NCBI RefSeq assembly: GCF_000337555.1
Contig: NZ_AOIO01000007.1
Span: forward strand, 146,293 to 210,292
Source: Natrialba asiatica DSM 12278
GTDB lineage: Archaea; Halobacteriota; Halobacteria; Halobacteriales; Natrialbaceae
DNA length: 64,000 bases
Direction of reading: 5' to 3'
The notes under the pieces are model-generated. The model searched no databases. It saw nothing but the letters and a program-made list of their open reading frames with translations, and was not told the origin of the DNA. Below are positions 36,293 to 46,152 of this stretch, in pieces (within the stretch, counting starts at the first letter, position 1; the number at the start of each line of letters is the position of its first letter). The position numbers and the translations under genes are program-made.

Positions 36293-37378
36293 TTACCGCT
36301 CGTCAGCGTCGAGGCTGGCTCCCTCGAGTGGATCGCTGTGCCAGTACTCGCTGTCTTCCTCGCTACGAAAGCAGGACACTCGGTGGGAAGCCTCGCCGAC
36401 CGAGCGCCTGTCGGGGGTCATTTCACGGCAGTGTTCGGTCGCGTACGGACACCGCGTGTGGAACCGACAGCCGGAGGGCGGATCGACCGGATCGGGGATA
36501 TCGATCTCCCGAACCGGCGGCTCTGCCGGACCCTCCTCGATGCCGAGGGAAGGAGTCGCCCACTTCAACACCTTCGTATAGGGGTGCTGTGGGTTCCGGA
36601 GCACTTCTTCCGCACCACCGAGTTCAACGAGTTCACCGAGGTACATCACGCCGAGTCGACCGTCAGCGTGCTCGGCCAAATAGCGAGCGTTCGAAAGGTC
36701 GTGTGAGATAAAGAGAAAGGACGTGTCGAACGCGCCCTGGAGTTCGAGCATCAGGTCCATCACTTCGACACGCAGTGAGACATCGAGCGCGCTCACGGCC
36801 TCGTCGGCCAGGATGAGGTCCGGATTCATCAGCAGCGCTCGAACCAGTGCGACGCGCTGTTTCTCCCCGCCGCTCAGTTGATGGGGATACCGCCGGGCGT
36901 AGTCGTGGGGCGGCGTCATCCCGACGCGCTCTAACATCGCGAGGATTCGCGCCTCGCGGTCTTCGGGACCCAGCTCTGTCTGGACCGTCTTCAGCGGTTC
37001 GGCGAGCGATGCCTCGACGGTTCGGTGTGGATTCAACGACGATCCGGGGTCCTGGTGAATAATCTGCAGCGACTGACGGATCTCCGAATACGGGATTGAC
37101 GGGTTCGTGAAGCGTTTTTTGGCGTTCCAGATATCCTGCCCGCGGAAGGTGACGGTACCTGAACTCGGTTGTTGGAGGCCAACGGCCGCCTTGCCGAGGG
37201 TAGTTTTGCCGCTGCCGGACTCGCCGACGATGGCGACGACATCGTTTTCGGGAATATCGAGGTCGACACCGTCGACTGCTTGCACCGTCCGTGGTCCCTC
37301 GAAGGGATTGAGGGTGCCGTCCATTTCGAAGTGGATGTCGACGCCGGACATCGAAACGACGGGGTCGTCTGCGCTCAT
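36293..37378 (-). CDS. ABC transporter ATP-binding protein, Opp/Dpp F-type
   Basis: A 361-residue ATPase. Walker A is GESGSGKTT, the signature is LSGGEKQRVALVRAL, Walker B ends DEAVSALD, and the oligopeptide-transporter C-terminal domain has CRFHTRCPYATEHC. Last gene of a five-gene operon, overlapping the preceding ATPase by four bases. It energises import together with the D-type partner. In Pyrococcus and Thermotoga, transporters of this peptide-type family carry beta-gluco-oligosaccharides, and the glucanase neighbours suggest the same here. Confidence 0.9.
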   Translation of the reverse strand: MSADDPVVSMSGVDIHFEMDGTLNPFEGPRTVQAVDGVDLDIPENDVVAIVGESGSGKTTLGKAAVGLQQPSSGTVTFRGQDIWNAKKRFTNPSIPYSEIRQSLQIIHQDPGSSLNPHRTVEASLAEPLKTVQTELGPEDREARILAMLERVGMTPPHDYARRYPHQLSGGEKQRVALVRALLMNPDLILADEAVSALDVSLRVEVMDLMLELQGAFDTSFLFISHDLSNARYLAEHADGRLGVMYLGELVELGGAEEVLRNPQHPYTKVLKWATPSLGIEEGPAEPPVREIDIPDPVDPPSGCRFHTRCPYATEHCREMTPDRRSVGEASHRVSCFRSEEDSEYWHSDPLEGASLDADER

Positions 37379-38433
37379 CGGCTCACCTCCGTCGTCAGAT
37401 CGATTTCGTCGGGGACGCGCTCCCAGTAGTGACAGGCGACGTCGTGGGTTTCGCTGGCGGCTTCCATAGCGGGCTTGACTGCCGCACAGTCAGCGGTCGC
37501 CAGCGGGCATCGCTCGTGGTACGGACAGCCCGGTGGCACGTCGACGGGATCGGGTGCTGACCCCTCGATCGGTTGCATCTCCGCTAGCGGTGACTCGATA
37601 TCGGGCGTCGAGTTCAGCAGCGCTCGGGTGTAGGGATGCCTCGGGGAGCGAAGGAGTTCCTCGGTCCCGCTGACTTCGGCGAGTTCGAACGCGTAAAGGA
37701 CGCCGATCCGGTCCGCGAGCTTCGTCACGAGCGGCAGGTCGTGCGTGATAAAGACCATCGTCAGGTCGTACTTCTCCCGGAGAGCAGAGAGCAGGCTGAT
37801 GATCGATCGCTGCATCAGCAGGTCAAGCGCCGCCGTCGGCTCGTCCATCACGAGCACGTCCGGTTCGAGGACGAGCGAGAGTGCGATGAGCGCGCGCTGT
37901 TTCATCCCGCCGGAGAGTTCGTGGGGGTAACTGCCGAGCACGCGACCGGGATCGAGATAGAGATCCGAGAGGAGTTCGTGCGTCCGTTCCATTCCCGACT
38001 CGACGTCGTAGCCGTGTGCTTCGAGCGTCTCGACGAAGTGGCCGCGGAGTTTCAGCGTCGGGTTGAACGAGGAGAGCGCACCCTGGAATACCATCGAAAT
38101 GTCCTCCCAGCGTAGCTGCTGGAGTTGATCGTCCGAACGGTCGAGGACATCGATCTCCCGGCCCTCCGCCGGCCGGTAGGTGATCGTCCCGGTGGTTACT
38201 CCGGGTTCGACGACGGCGTCCAACAGTGCGGACGCGAACATCGACTTCCCGGAGCCGGATTCGCCGACGATACCGATGATCTCGTTGCGCTCGATGTCGA
38301 TGTCCAATCCGTTGAGGACCGTCGACGTGCCGCGGTCCATAGTGAACTCGACGGAGAGGTCCCGACAGGTGAGGATGGCGTCTGATCGGGTCTGGGTCTT
38401 CGCGGTGGGCGCCGCATCGGCGTGTCTGCTCAT
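37375..38433 (-). CDS. ABC transporter ATP-binding protein, Opp/Dpp D-type
   Basis: A 352-residue ATPase with Walker A GESGSGKSM, signature LSGGMKQRALIALSL, Walker B region VLVMDEPTAALD and the peptide-transporter C-terminal CPYHERCPLATADC cluster. Overlaps both neighbours by four bases, so the operon is translationally coupled. Works as a heterodimer with the F-type subunit. Confidence 0.9.
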   Translation of the reverse strand: MSRHADAAPTAKTQTRSDAILTCRDLSVEFTMDRGTSTVLNGLDIDIERNEIIGIVGESGSGKSMFASALLDAVVEPGVTTGTITYRPAEGREIDVLDRSDDQLQQLRWEDISMVFQGALSSFNPTLKLRGHFVETLEAHGYDVESGMERTHELLSDLYLDPGRVLGSYPHELSGGMKQRALIALSLVLEPDVLVMDEPTAALDLLMQRSIISLLSALREKYDLTMVFITHDLPLVTKLADRIGVLYAFELAEVSGTEELLRSPRHPYTRALLNSTPDIESPLAEMQPIEGSAPDPVDVPPGCPYHERCPLATADCAAVKPAMEAASETHDVACHYWERVPDEIDLTTEVSR

Positions 38434-39467
38434 CGGATCCCACCCCCGGTCGTCGTGGTCGTTTCATCCGCCGGTTCGTCGGCGGTGTCGGTTGTCGAGG
38501 AATGACGGGCACGAACGCGCGGATTGAACATTCGATCCGTGCCCTGTGAGAACAGGATTAGACCGAACGATAGAAGCGTGATCGCCGCCAGCGGCGCGAT
38601 CAGCCAGTGGGCCAGCGACATGACGTGCATCGCACCGCCGCTGACCGCCTGATCGATCATGACGCCCCAATTGACGACGCTGTCGTAGGGCAATACGCCG
38701 AGGAAGTACAGCCCGATCGAGGCGAAGATAACCTGTCTCGCCGCATTAACGAACGTAATTAACACGTATGGCATGATGTTTGGAAGGATGTCTTTGACGA
38801 TGATCGTCGGGGTCGATAGCCCCATGGCCTGCGATGCCTCCACGTAGGAGTGGCGGCTAATCGAGAGGACTTGTGACCGGATCTCTCTGGCGAGTCCGGC
38901 CCAAACGTTGATTGTCAGGACGAGTCCCGTGACGACCGGGTCCTGCGGTTCGAGTAGCGCGGCCAGGATAACGATGAGCGGAAGCCCTGGGATGGTCATC
39001 ACGATGTCAGTGAGCAGTGAGAGGACCCGATCGGTTCGTCCGCCGGAAAACCCTGCGGTCGTGCCCACGGTGACGCCAAGGACCGTCACGAACAGGCCGC
39101 CGGCGACGATCATCTGCAGCATCGACGGTGTTGCGTGGATGATCTGGGCGAGGATGTCGCGACCGAGATTGTCGGTTCCGAGGGGGTGGGTCAGCCCCTC
39201 GGAGAGGGGCGTGATTGACCGCGGCCCCTGGTTGACTTCCGGTTCCGTGTAGAGTCTCGGACCGAATAGGCCGACGAGCGCGTACAGTAGCAGGATCGAC
39301 GCGCCGATGCGAGCACGGACATCGCCTCGGATGATCCGACCCGGGGCGAGCACCCACCGGTCGAACAGCCGCCGGTAGCGCTCTCTGCGACTCATCGTCT
39401 TGTCGGCCACGGCTTCGAACGCGTCACCGTCGTCGATCGCACGCAGTGATTCCGTGCGTTCGCTCAT
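38430..39467 (-). CDS. ABC transporter permease, Opp/Dpp C-type
   Basis: A 345-residue permease with six TM helices; the N-terminal leader is long and hydrophilic. The C-type features are the conserved GTDNLGRDILAQIIHATP stretch and the EAA loop YVEASQAMGLSTPTIIVKDI. It forms the channel with the B-type permease and overlaps both flanking genes by four bases. Confidence 0.9.
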   Translation of the reverse strand: MSERTESLRAIDDGDAFEAVADKTMSRRERYRRLFDRWVLAPGRIIRGDVRARIGASILLLYALVGLFGPRLYTEPEVNQGPRSITPLSEGLTHPLGTDNLGRDILAQIIHATPSMLQMIVAGGLFVTVLGVTVGTTAGFSGGRTDRVLSLLTDIVMTIPGLPLIVILAALLEPQDPVVTGLVLTINVWAGLAREIRSQVLSISRHSYVEASQAMGLSTPTIIVKDILPNIMPYVLITFVNAARQVIFASIGLYFLGVLPYDSVVNWGVMIDQAVSGGAMHVMSLAHWLIAPLAAITLLSFGLILFSQGTDRMFNPRVRARHSSTTDTADEPADETTTTTGGGIR

Positions 39468-40492
39468 CGGTGATCACCCCCTCGAGTCTGGGCTCGAGGA
39501 TCGATGAGCCCGTACGTGAGATCGGCGATGTAGACGCCGAGCACGACTGCGACCGTCATCACGAGGAAGACGCCCATCATGAGCGGGTAGTCGCGCGCTT
39601 CCAGCCCCTCGATCATGTAGTACCCGACGCCGGGGTACGTGAACACCTGTTCGAGGATGACGCTGCCGCCGAGCGCGAACCCGATGGCAATGAGGAGCGC
39701 CGTATACAGCGGCAATACCGCGTTTCGACCGACGTAGCGCGTCGCGATTCGCCGCTCGGAGAGCCCGCGAAGCCGCGCGACTCGCAGGTATTCCTCACCG
39801 AGTACTTGGATGCTGTTGCCGCGCATCCGCAACGCCCAGCCGCCGGCCGCGACAACCGTGTACGACAGGATTAGCAACGAGGCGTGCCAGAGGGCGTCGC
39901 CGAGGAAGGCAAGCGTCTGGATCGGCTCCAGTAGCCCCACTGTCGGTTCCATTTCCGTCGAGTACCGACCGCCCGTCGGAAACAGCTCGAGCTGATAGCC
40001 GAGGAACCAGATCGACAGAATGCCGACGATGTAGTTCGGAATCGAGTTGCAGAAAATCGAGAGCACGGAGAGGCCGTTGTCGAAGTAACTCCCCTCCTTG
40101 TACGCCATTATGGCCCCGAATGAGATGCCGATGGCGAACGAGAGCAATAGCGCGAGGGACATCGTGAAGATCGTCCACGGAAGCGCCTCCGAGATAATCT
40201 CCGAGACGGGAACGCCCTCGTTGATCGACTCGCCGAGGTCTCCTTGCAGCAGTCCGGCCACGTAGTTGATGTACTGCTCGTGGAGCGGCGCATCCGGGAG
40301 GACGTTGAGTTTCTGCTCGACACGGTGGTCAATATCGGCCTGCGACAGCTGGGGATTGTTCTGGATGAGTTCCGCTCGGTAGGCGTCTGCGGGGTTACCG
40401 GGCATCAGCCGCAGAAGGAAAAACGCGAGGGTCATCACCGAGACCACCGTGATGACCGCCTGAAGTGTGCGTTCGAGGTAGTATTGTTGCAT
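39464..40492 (-). CDS. ABC transporter permease, Opp/Dpp B-type
   Basis: A 342-residue permease with six TM helices. It begins with the usual YYLERTLQAVITVVSVMTLA helix and LRLMPGNPADAYR, and the EAA-type loop reads YLRVARLRGLSERRIATRYV. It starts 21 bases after the binding-protein gene and is the second gene of the operon. Confidence 0.9.
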   Translation of the reverse strand: MQQYYLERTLQAVITVVSVMTLAFFLLRLMPGNPADAYRAELIQNNPQLSQADIDHRVEQKLNVLPDAPLHEQYINYVAGLLQGDLGESINEGVPVSEIISEALPWTIFTMSLALLLSFAIGISFGAIMAYKEGSYFDNGLSVLSIFCNSIPNYIVGILSIWFLGYQLELFPTGGRYSTEMEPTVGLLEPIQTLAFLGDALWHASLLILSYTVVAAGGWALRMRGNSIQVLGEEYLRVARLRGLSERRIATRYVGRNAVLPLYTALLIAIGFALGGSVILEQVFTYPGVGYYMIEGLEARDYPLMMGVFLVMTVAVVLGVYIADLTYGLIDPRAQTRGGDHR

Positions 40493-40513
40493 GGGTTGTG
40501 GCGCTCGTCCGAG

Positions 40514-42301
40514 CTAGTCCTCGGCCTTCGCAACGAGTTTTCCAACGCGAGGGAGATACGTCGTCGGGTACTGGACGGACGTCGCCGGGTCCGGGTTCTC
40601 GGCGACCTTGAAGTTCTCGACGGAGACGAAACACTGGTCGATCTTCTCCTGTACCGGAAGTTGGGGTAGGTCGTAGTTGAAGATCCACGCCAACTCCTGA
40701 ATTTTCCGACGTGCGGCGTCGCTGTCGGCATCCATACCGACGAGTGCTTCGAGTTCAGGCGCGAGTTCGACCGTTTCGGGATCCCCGTCGGGGTCGCCCT
40801 TCGGTGGAACGTCGACCGATGTGGGGTAGTTGTAGACGGTCTGGGCGTCCGCGCTGTTTAGGTTCCAGTTGAGGGAGTGGTAGGGGTACGTCCAGCCGTC
40901 GGACCACCAGAAGCCGGCCGCATCGAAGCCCGTATCGCCGTAGAGGTCCTGTCCGAAGTAGACGCTGTCGTCCCGGGTGATGAGGTTGGTCTCGATGCCG
41001 AAGTCCTGGAGGTGCTGGTTGAACGTGATCAGGGCATCGACCCACTCGTTCCAGGCGGCGGGCACCTTGCATTCGAACGTGAGTGTCTCGCCGTCCTCGT
41101 CGACCCAGGTGCCGTCTTCCATCGAGAAGCCGGCCGACTCGAGCAGTTCGGCGGCGCGGTCGGTGTTCCGCCCAGCGTACTCCTCGAAGCCGCCCGGATT
41201 GTCGAGCCAGTCGTCGGCTGAATCGTCGAAGTTGCCGACGATTCCCGTTGGCGTTCCAACGGGTGCTTTTGCGTCGCCACCGCCCGCGGAGTTCTCCGCG
41301 ACGATTTCGCGATCGACGGCGTGGGCGATCGCTTTGCGGACCGCTCGCCGTCCGAAGTGCTTGTGATCGTGGTCGAACGCGATCGACAGGCCCCAGTTGG
41401 CGGGTTGTTGAATCTCGAGGACGGAGTTGGGGAACGATCCCATGATGTCCGGCGATGTGAAGATGTTGTGTAGGGCATCGACCGAGCCGCCGCGGATCGC
41501 CTGCCAGGCTTGCTCGTTCCCGTCGATGAACCGGAACCGGTACTCGGCAAAATTAACCCTATCGGCCCAGTGGGAGTCTTCGAACTTCGTGGTGACGAGT
41601 TCTTGCTCGCCGGTGCGTTCGTACTGGAACGGGCCCGTCCCGATCGGTTCCGCGGCCGCGAAGTCCGAGAGAGCTGTTGACTCGGGATCGTCCTCCAGTT
41701 CCGAGAGGATGTCGTCGTACTGCGCAGCCGGCGTGTCGAGCAGCATGCTCTTGATCGAGTTGAGGAAGACGGGCTCGGAAACGGTCGTTTCGAGTCCGAC
41801 CTCGACGGTCGTCTCGTCAACGGCGGTGACGTTCTCGACGGCGGTGAAGTTTCCGATCGGGTGGCTGTCGTATAGCGAAATGTGGAGTTTCCGGACGAGA
41901 TCGTCCGCCGTGGCGTCAGTGCCGTTGTGCCAGGTCAGATCATCCTGTACCGTCAGTGTTGCCGCATCTTCGGTGACCTCCCAGTCGGCGAGGGCTCCTG
42001 CAACGAATTCCCCGGTCGTCGCCTGGAAGTACACGAGCCGGTCGAAGACCACGTAGCCGGGTCGGTCCGGATAGTTACTGTCGTTCGCACTGTTCCATTG
42101 CATGTCTTCGGGGAGGACCGATGTTGGCGCGGTGAACGTTCGGTCGGTCATTGGCTCATCGCCGGTGATCTCCTCGTTGCTCGGGCTGCTGTCGGTACCG
42201 AAACAGCCTGCAAGCGCCGCCGCCCCCGTCGCGCCGACCAACTGGAGGAATGGCCGGCGTGATGCCTCTACGTCTCTGTGGAACATGCCCTCTGATCGCA
42301 T
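40514..42301 (-). CDS. ABC transporter substrate-binding protein, family 5 (Opp/Dpp type), Tat lipoprotein
   Basis: A 595-residue binding protein of the SBP_bac_5 family. The signal SRRPFLQLVGATGAAALAGC is a Tat lipobox, so it is exported folded and lipid-anchored. Typical segments include DDLTWHNGTDATADDLV and AVRKAIAHAVDREIVAENSA. Start at 42301 is favoured by a TATA box at 42331-42337; 42286 is an alternative. Peptide-family members in Pyrococcus furiosus and Thermotoga bind cello- and laminari-oligosaccharides; adjacency to GH3, GH16 and GH81 suggests that here. Direct proof is absent. Confidence 0.9.
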   Translation of the reverse strand: MRSEGMFHRDVEASRRPFLQLVGATGAAALAGCFGTDSSPSNEEITGDEPMTDRTFTAPTSVLPEDMQWNSANDSNYPDRPGYVVFDRLVYFQATTGEFVAGALADWEVTEDAATLTVQDDLTWHNGTDATADDLVRKLHISLYDSHPIGNFTAVENVTAVDETTVEVGLETTVSEPVFLNSIKSMLLDTPAAQYDDILSELEDDPESTALSDFAAAEPIGTGPFQYERTGEQELVTTKFEDSHWADRVNFAEYRFRFIDGNEQAWQAIRGGSVDALHNIFTSPDIMGSFPNSVLEIQQPANWGLSIAFDHDHKHFGRRAVRKAIAHAVDREIVAENSAGGGDAKAPVGTPTGIVGNFDDSADDWLDNPGGFEEYAGRNTDRAAELLESAGFSMEDGTWVDEDGETLTFECKVPAAWNEWVDALITFNQHLQDFGIETNLITRDDSVYFGQDLYGDTGFDAAGFWWSDGWTYPYHSLNWNLNSADAQTVYNYPTSVDVPPKGDPDGDPETVELAPELEALVGMDADSDAARRKIQELAWIFNYDLPQLPVQEKIDQCFVSVENFKVAENPDPATSVQYPTTYLPRVGKLVAKAED

Positions 42302-42330
42302 GGTGTTACCCTACGTTACGTGTACCATTG

Positions 42331-42337
42331 TAAATAA
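42331..42337 (-). promoter_or_regulatory. TATA box of the ABC importer operon
   Basis: On the reverse strand TTATTTA sits about 30 bases before the ATG at 42301, giving a nearly leaderless transcript. Confidence 0.45.
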
Positions 42338-42534
42338 TTTTTGAATCTATACTATTTGTGATGTCTATTTCACTGTGTGTCCGTGCGGCCCGAATGGAAA
42401 CGGCGGAGAATCGGTGGCAGGATGTAAGGTGGAACCGATCGGCGTGTTCGACTGCGGGCAACAAGCGACTGACAGCGTGCGGTGATCGTTCCTCCTACTC
42501 GCCGACCGTCGCATTCCGGACGGTGAGGGATACG

Positions 42535-42543
42535 TTTATTTAC
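42535..42543 (+). promoter_or_regulatory. TATA box of the GH3 gene
   Basis: TTTATTTAC is centred about 28 bases before the ATG at 42567, fitting a leaderless message. Confidence 0.5.
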
Positions 42544-42566
42544 TACCTCTCCAGATAACTACATCC

Positions 42567-44792
42567 ATGACAAGCCTAGAGGACAGTGAGTCATACCTAG
42601 ATCCATCGCTACCGATCGAAGAGCGCGTCGCAGACCTCCTCGACCGGATGACGCTCGAAGAGAAGATCGGTCAGCTAGCTGGTTCCTACATCGGGGTGCT
42701 TGCTGATGGCCTCCACGGGGTCGACGACGTTATCGACGAAATCGACGAGTATCACATCGGCGCAGTCGCCCCCTTCGGCTGGGGCGGCTCGCCCAACGAG
42801 TCGATCGCGGAGGCCACGGACGCGGCTCGTCGACTGCAAGAGCACGCTCTTGAATCGACGCGACTCGGTGTCCCGCTGCTGTTCGCCGCTGACGCGATTC
42901 ACGGTCACGCCTACATCAAAGAGTCGACGGTCTTCCCGAACAACCTCGGTGCAGCGGCGACGTGGAGTCCCGATCTCGTCGAGCGTGCCGCCGAAATCAC
43001 CGCGACAGAGATGCGAGCAACGGGGGCTGCCCAGAACTACAGTCCAACGTGCGATGTCGTTCGCGATCCGCGGTGGGGACGAACCGGAGAGACGTTCGGC
43101 GAGAGCCCGTTCCTCGTCGGGGCGCTAGCAAGCAGCGAGATCCGAGGCTATCAGGGTGGTGGCCCCGGAGACGCCGTGCTCGCGACGGCAAAACACTTCC
43201 CGGCCTACGGAGCACCGACGCGCGGCGAGGACGCCGCACCGGTCGATGTCTCCCCGTCCACGCTACGACAGATGCTCCTCCCGCCGTTCGAGGCAGTCCT
43301 CAACGAGGACGTTGGGGCAGTAATGCCGTGTTATAACTCGATCGACGGCGAACCGGCTCACGGGTCCCGCCGATATCTGACCGACCTCCTTCGGGAGGAA
43401 CTGAACTTCGACGGACTCGTTGTCTCGGACTGGAACGGCATTACCCAGTTGTACGAGGACCACCGCACGGCGGGAACCCCGATCGAGGCAGCACGTCAAA
43501 CGCGCCTTGCGGGCCTCGACGTTGGCTCGGTTGCCGGTGGCGAACACGCACAGCACATCCGGGACCTCGTCGAGCAGGGCGCATTGTCCGAACGAGCGAT
43601 CGAGGACAGCGCTGAGCGAGTGCTGCGGGCGAAGTTCTCTCTCGGTCTCTTCGAGGATCCGTATCCGGATCCCGATGTTGAAGCCGTACTGGGCGCTCCC
43701 GCCCATCTCGACACCGCTCGCGAGGCCGTTCGGAAGTCGCTTACCCTGTTGCAAAACGAGGAGGACGTACTCCCCCTCGACGATAGCGTCGGTGAGGTAT
43801 TCGTGACCGGCCCGAACGCCGACGAGATGGTCCACCAGAACGGCGGCTGGAGCTGCAACGCGGATACCGGCATTCCCGGGACGACGATTCTCGAGGGAAT
43901 CTCCGATACCGTCGACACCGACACGGTCGTCACCCACGAACCCGGGAGCGGAATCTCCACTCCTGGCGATGTCGATGCCGCCGCAGAACGCGCCGCCGAG
44001 GCGGATATCGCCGTGGTTGCCCTCGGCGAGGACTGGTATCTTCACGAGTTCGGTCCGTCCGCGGAGACCGATGGGGAGACCGGCGAGTTCCCGACGCGGA
44101 ACGAACTCTCACTTCCGGACGCACAGCGTGACCTCGTCGAGGCAGTATCCGCGACCGGCACACCGATCGTTGCAGTCCTCGTCACCGGTCGCCCGCTGGC
44201 CGTCGAGTGGTTGGCAGCGGAAGTCCCGGCGATCCTCATGGCGTACTATCCCGGTCGGGTCGGCGGCGAGGTGATCGCAGAGACCCTGTTCGGAGCGGCC
44301 GAACCCGGCGGGCGGCTTCCAATTTCGATCCCGCGCTCGGCGGAGACGCTCCCGACATACTTCAATCGGCTCCCCCATCCACAACCGATTGGGGCCGATG
44401 AGCACCCCGCGTCGTACGACCCGTTATTCGAGTTCGGTCACGGGCTCAGCTACACCACTATCGAGTACGAGTCGGTCGACGTCTCCCGTGACGTGGTCCG
44501 CCCGGACGAGGAGCTTACGGTTCGGGCCACCGTGGCCAACACCGGCGATCGGCACGGGAGCGAGGTCGTCCAGGTGTTTGGCCGAGACGAGTTCAGTTCG
44601 GTCGTAACGCCCGTCCGCGAACTGTGGGCGTTCGAGCGCGTTGAACTCGATCCCGGGGAGCGAACGGAGGTGGAACTTCGGCTCAGCGCGGACGAGATTG
44701 GACGCTTCGAGCAATCTCACGGTGAGCGAATCCATGAGGGACGTCTCCGGCTCTTCGTGGCGGATCGAACGTTCGACCTCGACGTACGGTGA
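42567..44792 (+). CDS. Cytoplasmic GH3 beta-glucosidase
   Basis: A 741-residue glycoside hydrolase family 3 enzyme. The N-terminal barrel has AADAIHGHAY, KHFPAYGAPTRGEDA and the nucleophile Asp288 in GLVVSDWNGI; the alpha/beta sandwich domain has SLTLLQNEEDVLPLD and VALGEDWYLHEFGPSAETDG; the end is a fibronectin III-like domain (FEFGHGLSYTTIEY to the end). It releases glucose from beta-linked oligosaccharides. There is no signal peptide, unlike the GH81 and GH16 enzymes, so it should act on imported oligosaccharides. It is divergent from the ABC operon with a 265-base promoter region. Confidence 0.92.
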   Translation: MTSLEDSESYLDPSLPIEERVADLLDRMTLEEKIGQLAGSYIGVLADGLHGVDDVIDEIDEYHIGAVAPFGWGGSPNESIAEATDAARRLQEHALESTRLGVPLLFAADAIHGHAYIKESTVFPNNLGAAATWSPDLVERAAEITATEMRATGAAQNYSPTCDVVRDPRWGRTGETFGESPFLVGALASSEIRGYQGGGPGDAVLATAKHFPAYGAPTRGEDAAPVDVSPSTLRQMLLPPFEAVLNEDVGAVMPCYNSIDGEPAHGSRRYLTDLLREELNFDGLVVSDWNGITQLYEDHRTAGTPIEAARQTRLAGLDVGSVAGGEHAQHIRDLVEQGALSERAIEDSAERVLRAKFSLGLFEDPYPDPDVEAVLGAPAHLDTAREAVRKSLTLLQNEEDVLPLDDSVGEVFVTGPNADEMVHQNGGWSCNADTGIPGTTILEGISDTVDTDTVVTHEPGSGISTPGDVDAAAERAAEADIAVVALGEDWYLHEFGPSAETDGETGEFPTRNELSLPDAQRDLVEAVSATGTPIVAVLVTGRPLAVEWLAAEVPAILMAYYPGRVGGEVIAETLFGAAEPGGRLPISIPRSAETLPTYFNRLPHPQPIGADEHPASYDPLFEFGHGLSYTTIEYESVDVSRDVVRPDEELTVRATVANTGDRHGSEVVQVFGRDEFSSVVTPVRELWAFERVELDPGERTEVELRLSADEIGRFEQSHGERIHEGRLRLFVADRTFDLDVR

Positions 44793-44828
44793 TGCACTGA
44801 CTGCCGGTCGTTTCTCGAGGAAGTGGTC

Positions 44829-44841
44829 CTTTTTTCTTTTC
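44829..44841 (+). terminator. T-rich terminator after the GH3 gene
   Basis: CCTTTTTTCTTTTCC, about 35 bases after the GH3 stop, is a typical oligo-T archaeal termination signal without a needed hairpin. Confidence 0.5.
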
Positions 44842-45440
44842 CGACAGTCGAGTTCGTTACGACCCCACTCTAGTGACCGTGTCGCTGACGAGGAGGAGCT
44901 ATGGTGGCAGTCCTCGTCTAATAGGTGTCCTAATTTTCACTTTGCGAGAAATATACGGAGAGTGCCACCTATTTATTGCAGAATCTAGATCGAGAATCGC
45001 ACTACAGTAGACGATTAAATAGATATCATACCCGTACTCGTCGAACAATAACTGAAATATGATATGTATTCTGGCGGGTACTATCTATGAAAGCGGCAAA
45101 TCCTACGCGCCATCGGGGACACCGGTTCTCGGCCTCCCTCCGGAGTAGATGGTCTTCGACCTCCATACCGGAACAACACAGCCGATCCGGTGAGCGGCCC
45201 CTCTCTTCGGTCCACTCTGCTTGTGCTATTAGCCGAACGTGGAGGACTCCCACCCGGTCCATTTACAGAGCGACATCTGTAATGTAATCTCGGGATATAT
45301 TTACAGACGTACTACTGTATATTCATTTGGCTCTGTGGATTGCAGACGACCCGAAAGGAGGACGGTTGTGAGAGTGACATCTACTCGTGATTGATACACG
45401 CATCCACTACCCATTATTTTCTGACTGTGCTCCATCAGTT
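44842..45440. other. AT-richer stretch, nothing recognised
   Basis: About 600 bases with only short frames; the 78-codon reverse frame at 45026-45262 has no family resemblance. It marks the entry into the insertion-sequence region. Confidence 0.4.
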
Positions 45441-45480
45441 GGCACTGTCTAGTTGAGCCAGTTTGAGCAGCGAGTAGGCC
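45441..45480. repeat. IS end GGCACTGTCTAGTTGAG
   Basis: This 40-base end is about 80 percent identical, in reverse orientation, to the end at 25509-25548, and its tip resembles the reverse of AACTAGACAGTATC at 48318. It marks the boundary of one or more insertion sequences. Confidence 0.5.
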
Positions 45481-45659
45481 ATGAATTTGATCTGGATTAA
45501 TGCTCGCAGACCGGCTCAGTAAGAGCGACGAGACGAATTTAGAAGAATCTTGAGAGAACGAGCGAACGGCCGTTGGGACGTTTGCCGTCCGCCTCGATCA
45601 GACTGATTGTTTACTCGAGAACCAACAACGATTCTTACGGAACTAGGCGTTGAATGTTC

Positions 45660-45923
45660 TCACGGAGTACTGATCGTTGACATGCATGATGGTTTATACA
45701 GAACGTGATTCGCCGACAGAAGCCGTCGCAAGTCGTTGTCGACGAGACTGATGTCAGGATTAATGAAGAGTGATATTGTCCATACACTACAATACATATC
45801 GCGACACAGTTGATTCTTGATGTCGCGTTGTGTGGTCTGTCTGGCACTGCTCCAGCGGCTGCATTTTTGCATAAACTCTTCGAGAGATGCGATCTCCCCG
45901 AGATTGAACCTCTTATCAATCAA
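45660..45923 (-). other. Open frame of possible gene-fragment origin
   Basis: An 87-codon frame (MIDKRFNLGEIASLEEFMQK, then RDIKNQLCRDMYCSVW) reads like natural protein rather than shadow sequence, but no family is recognised and it lies among IS debris. It could be the remains of a mobile-element cargo gene. Confidence 0.25.
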
Positions 45924-46104
45924 TTCATCTACTGGTGTGTCTTCTCATGGTTACGGTTGAGCTGCCGGGTTAACTATATTGACTGAAAACGCATCGGAAA
46001 GTGGTTTTACGTCCTCAAAATGCGTATCGATTGCTTACAGAACTCGTGGGTGAGCAGTCGGGCCAGCGTCCGCAAGTGTCTTGAGGGTTTTGCACATTTC
46101 TGGT

Positions 46105-46115
46105 TCTGTTGAAAT
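46105..46115. repeat. IS terminal repeat TCTGTTGAAAT (left)
   Basis: Eleven bases exactly inverted at 48237-48247 (ATTTCAACAGA), and ten of them recur at 25242-25251. Probably the tip of the IS5-type element or of a related one. Confidence 0.4.
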
Positions 46116-46152
46116 CCTCAGGGAGTTACAGGTACGTCGGTAGTGTGAGCGA

